64,000 nt of DNA from an uncultured Collinsella sp. (GCA_959019775.1 CAUEPS010000002.1:170481-234480); one strand, 5' to 3'; counted from the stretch's first letter, positions 7,563 through 15,603 are shown. Made by a program: numbers and translations. Notes: generated from the sequence alone by a model not told the origin.

Positions 7563-9023
7563 TTAGTAGCCTTGGCCGTAGCTCTGGCCCTGGCCCTGCT
7601 GGCCTAGCAGCTCCTCCAGGTACTGGCGCAGCTGCTCGTCGGTAATACCGCCGCTGCCGGTGTCGGTCGAGCTGTCGTCCTGCTGCTGATTCTGCAGCTC
7701 CTCATCGGAGCCTAGCTCGACGGTGACCTTCTTCTCTTCCTTACCGCGCATGAGCGTGATCTCGACCTTCTCGCCCACCTCGTGGCTGCGCAGCGCGATG
7801 ATTAGGCCATCGGCGCTCGTAATCTCGTCGTCACCCAGCTTGGTGATGACGTCACCCTCCTGGATGCCGGCCTTGGCAGCAGGACCGTCCTCGACGACGC
7901 TCGCCACATACGCGCCGCTGTCGGTGCTCAGCTTGTTGGTGCGGGCGTTGAGCGCATTGACACTCGAAAGCGTGGCGCCCAGATACGGATGAACCGGCGT
8001 CTTGCCGTCGATAATCTGGTCGGCGATGTTCTTGGCGTAGTTGACGGGAATGGCAAAGCCTACGCCCGAGCTGGAGCCCGAGTAGCTCTCGATGAGCGAG
8101 TTGATACCCACGAGCTCGCCGTTGTCGTTGACAAGCGCGCCGCCGGAGTTGCCCGGGTTGATGGCGGCATCGGTCTGGATCATGTTGGCGTAGATGGTGT
8201 TGCCGCTGGTAGAGCTCATGGCCGTGGAGCGATAGAGCGCCGAGACGATACCCGTGGAGACAGACTGCTCGTTGCCGAACGGCGAACCGATCGCCATGAC
8301 CCACTCGCCCACGTTGAGCTTGGAGGAGTCACCGATCTCGATCGGCGTGAGCTTGGAGGCATCGGCGTCCTTGAGCTTGATGACGGCCAGGTCGCTCGAG
8401 GCGTCGTTGCCCACGAACTCGGCCTCATAGGTGGTGCCGTCGTCCATGGTCACCACGTACTGGTCATAGCCATCGACCACATGGTTGTTGGTGAGGACAT
8501 GGCCCTCGGTATCGAGCACAACGCCCGAACCGACGCTGCCCGAACCATCCGACTCGTCAGCAGACTGCGAAAGCGAGCCATTCTGGCTGCCGCTCGAAGT
8601 GGCGGTGATGGAAACAACGGAGGGCAACGCCTTGGCAGAGACGGCCTCGGCCAGCGTGGTGTCCTCGGAGTCGATCGTGATCTTTTGCGTCGAAGAACCC
8701 GAAGCACCCGCCGTCACGGCATTCTTTCCGCCGCCAATATTGAGCGTGCCACTCATAATGAGCGCGATGACCAGCAGGGCGCCGCAGGCACAGCCGGCGA
8801 GTGCCGTAATAAAGATCGGCAGCTTTTTGGTTTTGGTCTTGACCACCGTGTGCTTGTTTACAACCTGCTGGCCGCCTAGCGGCTTGCCGGTCTGCGTGTC
8901 GTAGGCCTGCACGTAGGGAATGTTGCTGTCGGCAGGCGTCGACTCCACCTGCACGCGCGGTTGCTGCTGCGTCTCGCCGGCGTGGCCCGCATCCTGGGAA
9001 CGCTGGGAATCGTTCTCGCTCAT
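7563..9023 (-). CDS. HtrA/DegP-type membrane-anchored serine protease
   Basis: This 486-residue protein should act in envelope protein quality control. A cytoplasmic N-terminal stretch of about 75 residues rich in Gln, Thr and Pro precedes one membrane anchor (LPIFITALAGCACGALLVIA). A trypsin-like domain with the complete triad follows: His in LTNNHVVDG, Asp in SDLAVIKL and Ser in INPGNSGGAL. A PDZ domain comes next (YLGATLSS to VELGS), then a Gln/Gly-rich tail ending QGQSYGQGY. The ATG at 9023 has AAAGGATCG upstream; a TTG 13 codons earlier is less likely. Monocistronic, ended by the terminator at 7499-7536. Confidence 0.95.
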   Translation of the reverse strand: MSENDSQRSQDAGHAGETQQQPRVQVESTPADSNIPYVQAYDTQTGKPLGGQQVVNKHTVVKTKTKKLPIFITALAGCACGALLVIALIMSGTLNIGGGKNAVTAGASGSSTQKITIDSEDTTLAEAVSAKALPSVVSITATSSGSQNGSLSQSADESDGSGSVGSGVVLDTEGHVLTNNHVVDGYDQYVVTMDDGTTYEAEFVGNDASSDLAVIKLKDADASKLTPIEIGDSSKLNVGEWVMAIGSPFGNEQSVSTGIVSALYRSTAMSSTSGNTIYANMIQTDAAINPGNSGGALVNDNGELVGINSLIESYSGSSSGVGFAIPVNYAKNIADQIIDGKTPVHPYLGATLSSVNALNARTNKLSTDSGAYVASVVEDGPAAKAGIQEGDVITKLGDDEITSADGLIIALRSHEVGEKVEITLMRGKEEKKVTVELGSDEELQNQQQDDSSTDTGSGGITDEQLRQYLEELLGQQGQGQSYGQGY

Positions 9024-9052
9024 AGCTGCGATCCTTTCGTCTAATAACCAAA

Positions 9053-9076
9053 GGCCCGCCAAACATGTGGCGGGCC
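9053..9076. terminator. Short GC stem-loop upstream of htrA
   Basis: GGCCCGCC (9053-9060) pairs perfectly with GGCGGGCC (9069-9076) around an 8-nt loop. It lies between the glnR end and the htrA start and may serve as an extra terminator or 5' leader structure. Confidence 0.35.
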
Positions 9077-9192
9077 ATCATTGTTCACGTTGAGTTGTAC
9101 CCCAATATGCGGGTGAACGTGTATGAGAACGCAATCTTTTAGGAAGGCTTAAGTTCTGCTGCAGGCCCAAAAGGACCCGGCCTACGGCAAAA

Positions 9193-9225
9193 CCACCACA
9201 AAGGTGCCTGTCCCCTTTGTGGTGG
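9193..9225 (-). terminator. Terminator of the glnA-glnR operon, with GGACAGG loop
   Basis: CCACCACAAAGG (9193-9204) pairs with CCTTTGTGGTGG (9214-9225). Read on the minus strand the loop is GGACAGGCA and the stem is followed by TTTTGCC. It lies 5 bases after the regulator stop. It shares its loop word with hairpins at 15604 and 17950. Confidence 0.75.
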
Positions 9226-9229
9226 AAAT

Positions 9230-9892
9230 CTAGTCCTTAAACAGATAGCCCACGCCGCGGACGGTGGTGATGTGTGCCGCGATCTGCGGGCCCACCTTGG
9301 AGCGGATGCGTCGGATGTGCACGTCGACGGTACGCGTACCGCCGCAGTACTCAAAGCCCCACACGCGGTGCAGCAGTACCTCGCGGCTGTAGGCACGGTT
9401 GGGATGCGTCGCCAAAAAGCTCAGCAGCGAGTACTCCATCAGCGTCAGGTCGATAGGCTCGTTATCGAGCGTCACCTGGTAGGTAGCCAGGTTGATCTCG
9501 AGGTTATCGATGTTGAGCACATCGTCGGCGGCGACGGTCTCCTCCTCGCCCATCAGGCGCTGCGCGCGAGCCTTAAGCTCGTTGGGCGTCGCCGTGGGGC
9601 ATACAAAGTCGGCATGCGCGTGATTCGGCAGGCGCAGGGTGCCGAGCGCCTCGTCGTCGACGATCACCAGCATGGGGACGCCGCCGCGATCGTCAAGCCA
9701 CTTGGCAATCTGATCGATGCGGTCGCTGCGGATGCCATCGGAATCGAGGATCAGCAGGTCAAAGTCGTGCGCCGCAGTCGGCGAATCGGGGGTGGCCAGA
9801 CTCACCTCGACACCCAGGGTGGTCGTCAAGCTGCGGGCAAACTCGTGGAAGCGCGTCGTGCGCGCCATGAACAGGGCACTCTTTTCGGACAT
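9230..9892 (-). CDS. glnR: OmpR-family atypical response regulator, GlnR-like
   Basis: This 220-residue protein has an N-terminal receiver-like domain and a C-terminal winged helix (LTLMEYSLLSFLATHPNRAY, RTVDVHIRRIRSKVG, VRGVGYLF). The receiver keeps an Asp at position 50 (LLILDSD) but lacks the acidic pair near residues 9-10 that binds Mg2+ in normal receivers. That is a hallmark of GlnR, the phosphorylation-independent nitrogen regulator of Actinobacteria. No histidine kinase is adjacent. It lies 50 bases downstream of glutamine synthetase in the same direction, and a GlnR-type box precedes that gene, which strengthens the assignment. The ATG at 9892 follows GGAGG. Function by homology and context. 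Confidence 0.75.
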   Translation of the reverse strand: MSEKSALFMARTTRFHEFARSLTTTLGVEVSLATPDSPTAAHDFDLLILDSDGIRSDRIDQIAKWLDDRGGVPMLVIVDDEALGTLRLPNHAHADFVCPTATPNELKARAQRLMGEEETVAADDVLNIDNLEINLATYQVTLDNEPIDLTLMEYSLLSFLATHPNRAYSREVLLHRVWGFEYCGGTRTVDVHIRRIRSKVGPQIAAHITTVRGVGYLFKD

Positions 9893-9942
9893 ATCGACCT
9901 CCAAGGAAATGAGCTCAATCGTACTGGAACAAGCCAGCGCGA

Positions 9943-11280
9943 TTAGGAGTTCGCCAGGTAGTGCTTGATCTCCCACTCGGTAATCGTGGACTCAAACTTA
10001 TGCCACTCGTCGCGCTTCTTTTTAAGGAAGAAACTGTGGATGTGCTCGCCGAGGGCATCCTTCATAAACTGCGAGTCCTCAAACACGTCGAGCGCCTCTT
10101 TGAGCGAGCGCGGCAGCGGCGTGTAGCCGGCCTCGACCATCTGGCGGTCGGTGAGCTTGAGCGTCTCGGCCGTTGCCTCGGGCGGGAGCTCCAGCTTGCG
10201 CTCGATGCCGTCCAGGCCAGCCGCCAGCGTGACGGCGTTGACCAGGTACGGGTTGGCCATGGGGTCGGGGCTGCGAAGCTCGATGCGCGTGGACAGCTGC
10301 TTGCCGGGCTTGTAGACCGGGATGCGGACCATACTCGCGCGGTTGCGCAGGCCCCACGTGGCGTACTGCGGCACGGAGTCGCCGCCGGTAGTAATGCGCT
10401 TGTAGGAGTTGACCGTGGGGTTGGTGATGGCGCTGATCTCGCGCGCGTGCGCCAGGATACCGGCCATGTAGTGTTTGGCGATGTCGGAGAGATGGTATCT
10501 CTCGTCGTCCTCGCCCCAAAAGACGTTGTTGCCGTCGTGGTCGAATAGCGACTGGCACAGGAACATAGCACTGCCGTCCTCGCCTGCCAACGGCTTGGGC
10601 ATAAAGGAGGCGTGGCAACCGCTCTCGTAGGCCTGCTGCTTAATGATGAGTTTGGCCGTGGTGATGGCGTCGGACATGCTCAGGGCCTCGGCGTGGCGCA
10701 GGCTCATGCCGTGCTGCGAGCGGCCGGCGGCGTGGAAGGTGTACTCCACGGGCACGGACATCTTCTCGAGTGTGAGGACCGTGTTGCGGCGCAGGTCGCG
10801 AGCGGCATCGCTCACCGAAAGATCGAAGTAGCCCACGTTGTCGAGCGGCTCGGGGGTGTGCTCGTCGGGGAAGTAGTAATACTCCAGCTCAGCGCCCACG
10901 TTGAGCAGATAGCCAGCTTTCTCGGCCTTGCGGAACATGCGGCGCAGGGCATCGCGCGGGTCGCCGGCAAATGGCTTGCGATCGGGAGTGCACACGTCGC
11001 AGAACACGCGGGCGACGCCGTTGTGGCTCGGGCGCCACGGCAAAATCTGGAAGGTCGAAGCATCGGGAAACGCCAGCATGTCGGCTTCCTCGGGCGTGGC
11101 AAAGCCCTCGATGGCGGAGCCGTCAAAGCCAATACCCTCCTCAAAAGCGACCTCGAGGTCCTCGGGGCTAATGGCAAAGTTCTTGAGGCGGCCGAGAATG
11201 TCGACAAACCACAGACGCACAAAGCGGATGTCACGCTGCTCTACGGAGCGGAGTACGTAATCGATGTTCTGCTGGTTCAT
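9943..11280 (-). CDS. glnA: Type I glutamine synthetase family protein (atypical active site)
   Basis: The length of 445 residues fits the short GSI-alpha group, normally ATP-dependent glutamine formation from glutamate and ammonia. Conserved parts include FDGSAIEGF, GAELEYYYF, AAGRSQHGMS, NPTVNSYKRI, RNRASMVRIP and RIELRSPDPMANPYL. Two usual motifs differ. GSGMHxHxS reads GSAMFLCQS, so the metal-ligand His is Phe, and the flap PGYEAP reads TGGDSVPQ, with Asp where the Glu should be. The gene may therefore encode an altered or regulatory glutamine synthetase. It is first in a two-gene operon with the GlnR-like regulator. Confidence 0.85.
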   Translation of the reverse strand: MNQQNIDYVLRSVEQRDIRFVRLWFVDILGRLKNFAISPEDLEVAFEEGIGFDGSAIEGFATPEEADMLAFPDASTFQILPWRPSHNGVARVFCDVCTPDRKPFAGDPRDALRRMFRKAEKAGYLLNVGAELEYYYFPDEHTPEPLDNVGYFDLSVSDAARDLRRNTVLTLEKMSVPVEYTFHAAGRSQHGMSLRHAEALSMSDAITTAKLIIKQQAYESGCHASFMPKPLAGEDGSAMFLCQSLFDHDGNNVFWGEDDERYHLSDIAKHYMAGILAHAREISAITNPTVNSYKRITTGGDSVPQYATWGLRNRASMVRIPVYKPGKQLSTRIELRSPDPMANPYLVNAVTLAAGLDGIERKLELPPEATAETLKLTDRQMVEAGYTPLPRSLKEALDVFEDSQFMKDALGEHIHSFFLKKKRDEWHKFESTITEWEIKHYLANS

Positions 11281-11345
11281 GTCGCTCCCCTTTCTTTCGG
11301 GCGGGTTTCGACTGGTCTATATCGCAGATACTATCGCAGAAAAAT

Positions 11346-11361
11346 GTTTCCGCAGGGTTAA
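11346..11361 (-). promoter_or_regulatory. GlnR-type box upstream of glnA
   Basis: Read toward glnA the site is TTAAC-CCTGCG-GAAAC, close to the actinobacterial GlnR consensus GTnAC-n6-GAAAC. It ends 66 bases before the ATG. A TAGTAT (plus 11328-11333 reversed) could be the -10 and the box covers the -35 position, as expected for an activator-dependent promoter. Confidence 0.55.
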
Positions 11362-11414
11362 AGCGTATCAAGCGCTCAAAAAACGTGCGCGAACAGGCAG
11401 TTGCGAACGAGTTG

Positions 11415-12437
11415 CTAGCGCGAGGTCGAGGCGCGGTATTCGATGTGGCCGGGGATCTCGATGCGTTTGGGCGCCAGCTTTGCGGCTTCGCCCACGGTGG
11501 TGGTAACAACGTCGATGCGCTCGGACAGGCGCTCGACCACGCGCTCGGCAATGGTGAGGGTGTCCTGCGCGGCCGTGGTCACACCGCCAAAGAGCACGTG
11601 GTTCCAGGGGTAATCGTCAAACGTCGCGATCTTAAGACCAGCCGGCAACGAGGGTCCCAGCTGCGCCAGTGCCTCGGTCAGACGCAGGAAGACCAGGCCG
11701 TTGACGGCAATGAGGCCGAGCTTTTTGCCGGCATAGTCACGCATGGTCTCGTCCAAGCGACCAACGCCCGTGGCACCGCCATCGGCCAAGGTGACGACCT
11801 CGCCGGCAAGGCCGCGTCGCGAAAGCTCGTCGGCAAAGGCCTCGGCGCGCTCACGACGCACGGGGCTGTCGTCGCTTGCCTCGGTGAGCAGGCACAGGCG
11901 CTCACAGCCCGCAGCGGCGAGCTCGTCTACCAAGCCGGCGACCAGCTCACGGTTGTTCGATGTCACCAGATCGATGCCACCGTCGGCAACATCGCGGTCG
12001 AGCAGTACAACGGGTAGGCGCCCCGCGGCCGCGGCGATCGCCTCGTCATTGCCTCCGCAGGTGTTGACGACCAGGCCGTCCACGCCGGCATCGATAAGCC
12101 TGGTGAGCGACTCTGTCTCCTTGGCGGGGTCGTTGCCGCTAATGGCCGTCATGAGCGAGCAGCCGCGCGCGGCGGCACTGGCGGAAAGTCCTTCGAGCAT
12201 GGCGCTCGAGAACGGGTTGGCGATGTCGGCCAAAATCACGCCGATGAGGTTGGTGCGTGAGTTGCGCAGATTGCGCGCGGCGGCACGCGGGCGATAGCCG
12301 GTGCGCTCGATAACCGCCGCGATGCGAGCACGGGTTTCCTCGGTCATTTGCCCGGGACGGTTATTGAGATAGCGCGAGACCGTGGCCGGACTCACGCCCG
12401 CCTCGACGGCAATGTCCTTGATTCTCATCTGCGCCAT
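11415..12437 (-). CDS. LacI family transcriptional regulator
   Basis: This 340-residue protein has an N-terminal LacI helix-turn-helix (RIKDIAVEAGVSPATVSRYLNNRPGQ) with its hinge (YRPRAAARNLRNSRTNLIGVILAD). A periplasmic-binding-protein-like effector domain follows (NPFSSAMLEGL, GVDGLVVNTCG, FDDYPWNHVL). Such proteins usually control sugar uptake and use, but no sugar genes are adjacent, so the ligand and targets are unknown. The ATG at 12437 was preferred; another ATG lies three codons later, and a longer in-frame extension runs into AT-rich promoter-like sequence. Confidence 0.88.
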   Translation of the reverse strand: MAQMRIKDIAVEAGVSPATVSRYLNNRPGQMTEETRARIAAVIERTGYRPRAAARNLRNSRTNLIGVILADIANPFSSAMLEGLSASAAARGCSLMTAISGNDPAKETESLTRLIDAGVDGLVVNTCGGNDEAIAAAAGRLPVVLLDRDVADGGIDLVTSNNRELVAGLVDELAAAGCERLCLLTEASDDSPVRRERAEAFADELSRRGLAGEVVTLADGGATGVGRLDETMRDYAGKKLGLIAVNGLVFLRLTEALAQLGPSLPAGLKIATFDDYPWNHVLFGGVTTAAQDTLTIAERVVERLSERIDVVTTTVGEAAKLAPKRIEIPGHIEYRASTSR

Positions 12438-12561
12438 AGCGCACCCCGTTTCCCCATTGTCGGCAGCCTGAGCCATTTTAGGCATTTTTTAAAAATCTCA
12501 GTTGCAAAACGCTGTAGGTGAGCAGCATCGTTTTTGCGTCTCGAGCAGATGCGATAATGGG

Positions 12562-13254
12562 CTAGATAGCCGAGTCTTTAGACAGCTCAAAATAGTCGGG
12601 ATGTAAGGCGATAACCGGGCCCTGCTCCTCGGGCATCAGGTGCAAGTGCGTCTCTGCCAGATAGCTCGCCGCATCGGTATCGCCCCTCTTAATGGCCTCG
12701 AGAATCCGGCGATGCTGCCGACGAATCGGCTCCCAATCCAGGTCCTGCGACACCATACGCAACCAGTTGTATCGCTCAAAATGTGTGTTGACGCTCTTCA
12801 TCCAATTCCACAACATGTGACGGCCGGCAATCTCAAAACACGTCTCATGGAACAGGTTGTCCAGATCGAAAAAGCGACGCGTTTCGCTATGGTCGAGCGA
12901 CTCGGACTCGGCAAGAATCTGCTCGAGCCGCTGCTTTTGCTCGGGCGAGGCGGCCGAACAACATTTAATGAGCACGCTTCTCTCAAGTTTCTCGCGCAAG
13001 AAGCAGGCGTTCTCGGCGCGCTCCATGCTGATTTTTGAGACATAGGTGCCGCTTTTGGGACGCGTTTCCACCAGCTCCTGCTCACGCAGGCGCACAAAGG
13101 ACTCGCGAATGGGCGTGCGCCCGATTCCCGTCTCCTTTTCCAGACCAATCGCCGAAAGGCGCGTGCCGGGTTTGAGCTCGGCATAGATGATCTTGGAGCG
13201 CAATGCGTTGTATGCCTGGTCTTGCAGGCTCTGATTATGCTGGTGTTGTTCCAT
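12562..13254 (-). CDS. GntR family regulator, FCD (FadR C-terminal) subgroup
   Basis: This 230-residue protein has an N-terminal winged helix (QDQAYNALRSKIIYAELKPGTRLSAIGLEKETGIGRTPIRESFVRL) and a helical FCD ligand-binding domain. The FCD metal-site residues are suggested by DLDNLFHETCFEIAG, the later H in HRRILEAIKRGD and ETHLHLM. FCD regulators sense organic acids or sugar acids. No enzyme genes of that kind are adjacent. The ATG follows GAGGG. Confidence 0.88.
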   Translation of the reverse strand: MEQHQHNQSLQDQAYNALRSKIIYAELKPGTRLSAIGLEKETGIGRTPIRESFVRLREQELVETRPKSGTYVSKISMERAENACFLREKLERSVLIKCCSAASPEQKQRLEQILAESESLDHSETRRFFDLDNLFHETCFEIAGRHMLWNWMKSVNTHFERYNWLRMVSQDLDWEPIRRQHRRILEAIKRGDTDAASYLAETHLHLMPEEQGPVIALHPDYFELSKDSAI

Positions 13255-13399
13255 AAAGCCCTCGGATGAAGCTCACGGTTTGTCGAATTTCACCACGTAA
13301 TACTATCGCATCGACACGCCCCGGCTCCCAATCAGTCTTTTTGGGACGGGGCTCTTTTAGCTACCCTGGCCCGCAGATCGGCCCCCCTGTCACAAAAGT

Positions 13400-13537
13400 G
13401 GCCCATCTACTACGTTAACATGGATAGCCTCGGCCATACCGAAAACCGTGAAAACAAAACCGCAGGTAGACAGCTTGTCGATTTTCGAAAAAGCCGACTA
13501 TGGTTGACCCCTGCGGCTTAAACGTAGTAGATAGGCC
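13400..13537. repeat. Nested inverted-repeat element
   Basis: GGCCCATCTACTACGTT (13400-13416) pairs with AACGTAGTAGATAGGCC (13521-13537), 16 of 17 positions. AAAAG/CTTTT extends it outside one mismatch. Inside, CCGCAGG (13460-13466) pairs with CCTGCGG (13510-13516). The 138-bp unit can fold as one long stem. No coding content. Candidate dispersed element or structured RNA. Confidence 0.5.
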
Positions 13538-13629
13538 CTTTTCGTGGCGCAGCACTACTGCACCCCAAATTGGTACCTCGAGCCTGTTATAAGTTGCTGT
13601 GAAATACGGACGGTTGATAATCAAGGCGC

Positions 13630-13690
13630 GCTATACGGCTTGCTATATCTCACTATACTTTGCTGAACGTCGCTATACTTTGCTATAACT
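13630..13690. repeat. Helically phased CTATA repeats
   Basis: GCTATAC, GCTATAT, ACTATAC, GCTGAAC, GCTATAC and GCTATAA begin at 13630, 13642, 13652, 13662, 13672 and 13682, i.e. every 10-12 bases. CTATACTTTGCT is present twice exactly (13653-13664 and 13673-13684). Confidence 0.45.
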
Positions 13691-13725
13691 TGACAATAAT
13701 CGGCCCGTTACCATCCGGGATATAA

Positions 13726-13757
13726 CGGACCCCAAGCCAACGCTGGCTTGGGGTCCG
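13726..13757. terminator. Terminator hairpin near the AlbA_2 gene end
   Basis: CGGACCCCAAGCCA (13726-13739) pairs perfectly with TGGCTTGGGGTCCG (13744-13757), loop ACGC. It sits 24 bases beyond the stop of the minus-strand gene. The T-run is weak on both sides. Confidence 0.6.
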
Positions 13758-13780
13758 TCTTGTACCATGGCTCTTTTTGA

Positions 13781-15034
13781 CTATGAGCGCTCGTATTTCG
13801 TGGCCCGCCCGGTTCCCTGCCTTACGATTGCATTCCGTTCAAGCAGAGATTCGAGTGCCGCCAACGTCCGCATGCGGCTCAGCCCCGTCTGTTTTTCAAT
13901 CTCGCTTCGCGACATAATTCGACCGCCCGACAAGGCTTTGAGAACCTGGACCTCTTCCTCGGACCCTTCAAGGGCATCGGTAACGGGCAATGTGACGGCC
14001 ACCATGCCGCCGCGAACATCAAAAATTGGTTGATTGATCGAATCGCGATAGGCACGTCTAATGCGCGCGATTCCCGTACCAAATTTCTCGATGTAATCCA
14101 GCTTTAAGAAGGCCTCTGCAACGATGGGGTTTCTGAGCACGGATATCTGCCCATACAGGTATTGTTCCGTCGTCAAACCGGCGGGCAGCGATCCAGGAGA
14201 GGTCACAACGACGCGATCATCGTACAGGGCAATTTGAACGTTCGCTCGAACGTCCCACGTCCGATGCACCAAAGCATTTGCGACAGCTTCGCGAAACGCC
14301 TCGAGAGGAATTCGATCGGTTTGGACGCGCTCCATCCCTTCGATACGCTCATAACGGTAGTAGCGTGCAAACATAGCTACCGCCCTGTCCACCTGCTCAA
14401 TTGCGGATACATTTGTCGCCGCTTCGCGATCCAAGATCACATCCTCGGTATCACCAAAACGGACGCAATCGATGCCCGGAAAATCATTCTTATCCGCCAA
14501 AATCGCCGCAGCGTTGGTATAGCCGTCCTTGCCGAGCAAGCGAAGCGTGCGCATAATATCCGACGTTAGTTCAGAAATGCCGAGATGTTCAACACACTTA
14601 TGCTCGAGCGTATGAAAACTCAAGTCCTGGCGAGCCGACGTGAGCGCGTCGAACGTTACGTTGCTGCCTTCGAGCGTCAGCCTGCCATACTCAAACCGGT
14701 CGACCTCCACTGTTGCCGAATCGTTTCGCCTGTAGGCCTTTCCCTTGCTTCGATAGGGTTTGTCCTGGCCCTCATAAACCGTAAGGATTACGGTCCCGTG
14801 TTTCTCATCGGGCTCGAGCGTGTAACGGGGAGCGGGGTCCAAGCTGTCATTAATCATGTTCTCGATGCGGAGACACTCTGCGACCGGATCCGCAAGGCCG
14901 ACAGCCACGCCCTCGTCATCAACGCCAAACTCAATCTTGCCCGTCCCGTAGTTTGCATAGGCACTCACCGTTTTAAGAAACGTCGGCGTAACGCTTTCCT
15001 TATATTCGACTGTAGGGCTCTCTCTAACAACCAT
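13781..15034 (-). CDS. AlbA_2 domain ATP-binding regulator (RecG-like/Schlafen-related family)
   Basis: This 417-residue protein has an N-terminal AlbA_2 domain (ESPTVEYKESVTPTFLKTVSAYAN, then GKIEFGVDDEGVAVGL), a GHKL-type ATPase segment (EAFREAVANALVHRTWD, VVVTSPGSLPAGL, FGTGIARI) and a C-terminal winged helix (IMSRSEIEKQTGLSRMRTLAALESLLERNAIV). Such proteins are often annotated as putative DNA-binding or RecG-like regulators, and their function is poorly known. The ATG at 15034 is preferred because GAGG lies 8 bases upstream; a GTG two codons earlier is too close. A 20-bp inverted repeat lies just upstream. Confidence 0.82.
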   Translation of the reverse strand: MVVRESPTVEYKESVTPTFLKTVSAYANYGTGKIEFGVDDEGVAVGLADPVAECLRIENMINDSLDPAPRYTLEPDEKHGTVILTVYEGQDKPYRSKGKAYRRNDSATVEVDRFEYGRLTLEGSNVTFDALTSARQDLSFHTLEHKCVEHLGISELTSDIMRTLRLLGKDGYTNAAAILADKNDFPGIDCVRFGDTEDVILDREAATNVSAIEQVDRAVAMFARYYRYERIEGMERVQTDRIPLEAFREAVANALVHRTWDVRANVQIALYDDRVVVTSPGSLPAGLTTEQYLYGQISVLRNPIVAEAFLKLDYIEKFGTGIARIRRAYRDSINQPIFDVRGGMVAVTLPVTDALEGSEEEVQVLKALSGGRIMSRSEIEKQTGLSRMRTLAALESLLERNAIVRQGTGRATKYERS

Positions 15035-15076
15035 ATGCACAACCTCTTCGTTTCGTACTATTCATGACCGTATTAT

Positions 15077-15131
15077 AAGACGAAAACCGTTTGCGTACTG
15101 ATTTATCCAAGACGTAAACGGTTTTCGTCTT
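15077..15131. promoter_or_regulatory. 20-bp inverted repeat upstream of the AlbA_2 gene
   Basis: Arms 15077-15096 and 15112-15131 match at 19 of 20 positions (core CGAAAACCGTTTGCGT) around a 15-nt spacer, 43 bases before the start codon. TTTGCGTAC recurs just beyond the second arm (15134-15142). An operator for an autoregulatory winged helix, or a terminator, would both fit. Confidence 0.45.
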
Positions 15132-15233
15132 GATTTGCGTACGGAATTAAAACGCATAATTTCGCTTTCGTATGGCTCAATATCGGACGCAGACTGTTTT
15201 CGCCTGTCAATACATCTGCAATCCAAACGAAAC

Positions 15234-15263
15234 GAGCCCCGAGCTCGCATGAACTCGGGGCTC
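15234..15263 (+). terminator. Short GC-rich terminator
   Basis: GAGCCCCGAG (15234-15243) pairs with CTCGGGGCTC (15254-15263), followed by TTTG. No intact gene lies upstream on this strand, so it may belong to a lost gene. Confidence 0.5.
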
Positions 15264-15316
15264 TTTGTGCCGCACATCTATGAGAGGAGCAATTCGATGC
15301 GTACGGGCGCTACTCC

Positions 15317-15490
15317 ATGAAGCCGCCCTGGGATGGCGGCAACCTCGTCGAGGAGACCATCCGCACTCACCGTGGCGTGGCCGACGCCATCGCCACGCGC
15401 AACCCCACCGTAGCGCACGACGCGATGTATTTGCATCTGGTGTACAACCGCAACATGATTGCGGAAGTCGCACAGACAAAAGGCATTTAA
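15317..15490 (+). pseudogene. C-terminal remnant of a GntR/FCD regulator
   Basis: A 57-codon frame encodes ETIRTHRGVADAIATRNPTV then AHDAMYLHLVYNRNMI. This matches the last helices of FCD-domain regulators (HRxIxxAIxxxDPxxAxxAMxxHL). There is no DNA-binding domain and no ribosome binding site in front of this frame. An AGGAG plus ATG at 15297 starts a different frame that stops after seven codons. This looks like the 5' and 3' scraps of a deleted gene. A terminator follows at 15526. Confidence 0.6.
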
Positions 15491-15525
15491 GGCTCGACAA
15501 TGATCTTTCTTTGATAAAACGCAAG

Positions 15526-15556
15526 CGGCGGCCGTCCCAAAACGGGGCGGCCGCCG
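15526..15556 (+). terminator. Terminator after the GntR remnant
   Basis: CGGCGGCCGTCCC (15526-15538) pairs with GGGGCGGCCGCCG (15544-15556), one wobble pair, then TGTTTTGC. It is still a sound terminator although its gene is broken. Confidence 0.75.
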
Positions 15557-15603
15557 TGTTTTGCTATCGACTGGCGCAATGGAATCAGGTTTACATGCAT
15601 CAA

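Larger units (their letters stand above)
13255..13780. other. Gene-free 526-bp region with structured repeats
   Basis: No supported gene on either strand. It holds the long inverted-repeat element 13400-13537, a set of helically phased CTATA repeats at 13630-13690 and the terminator hairpin at 13726-13757. Confidence 0.6.

Noticed and set aside
15135..15320. Small plus-strand protein upstream of the GntR remnant
   Set aside because: The frame runs through a GC-rich terminator hairpin, has no ribosome site and resembles no family.
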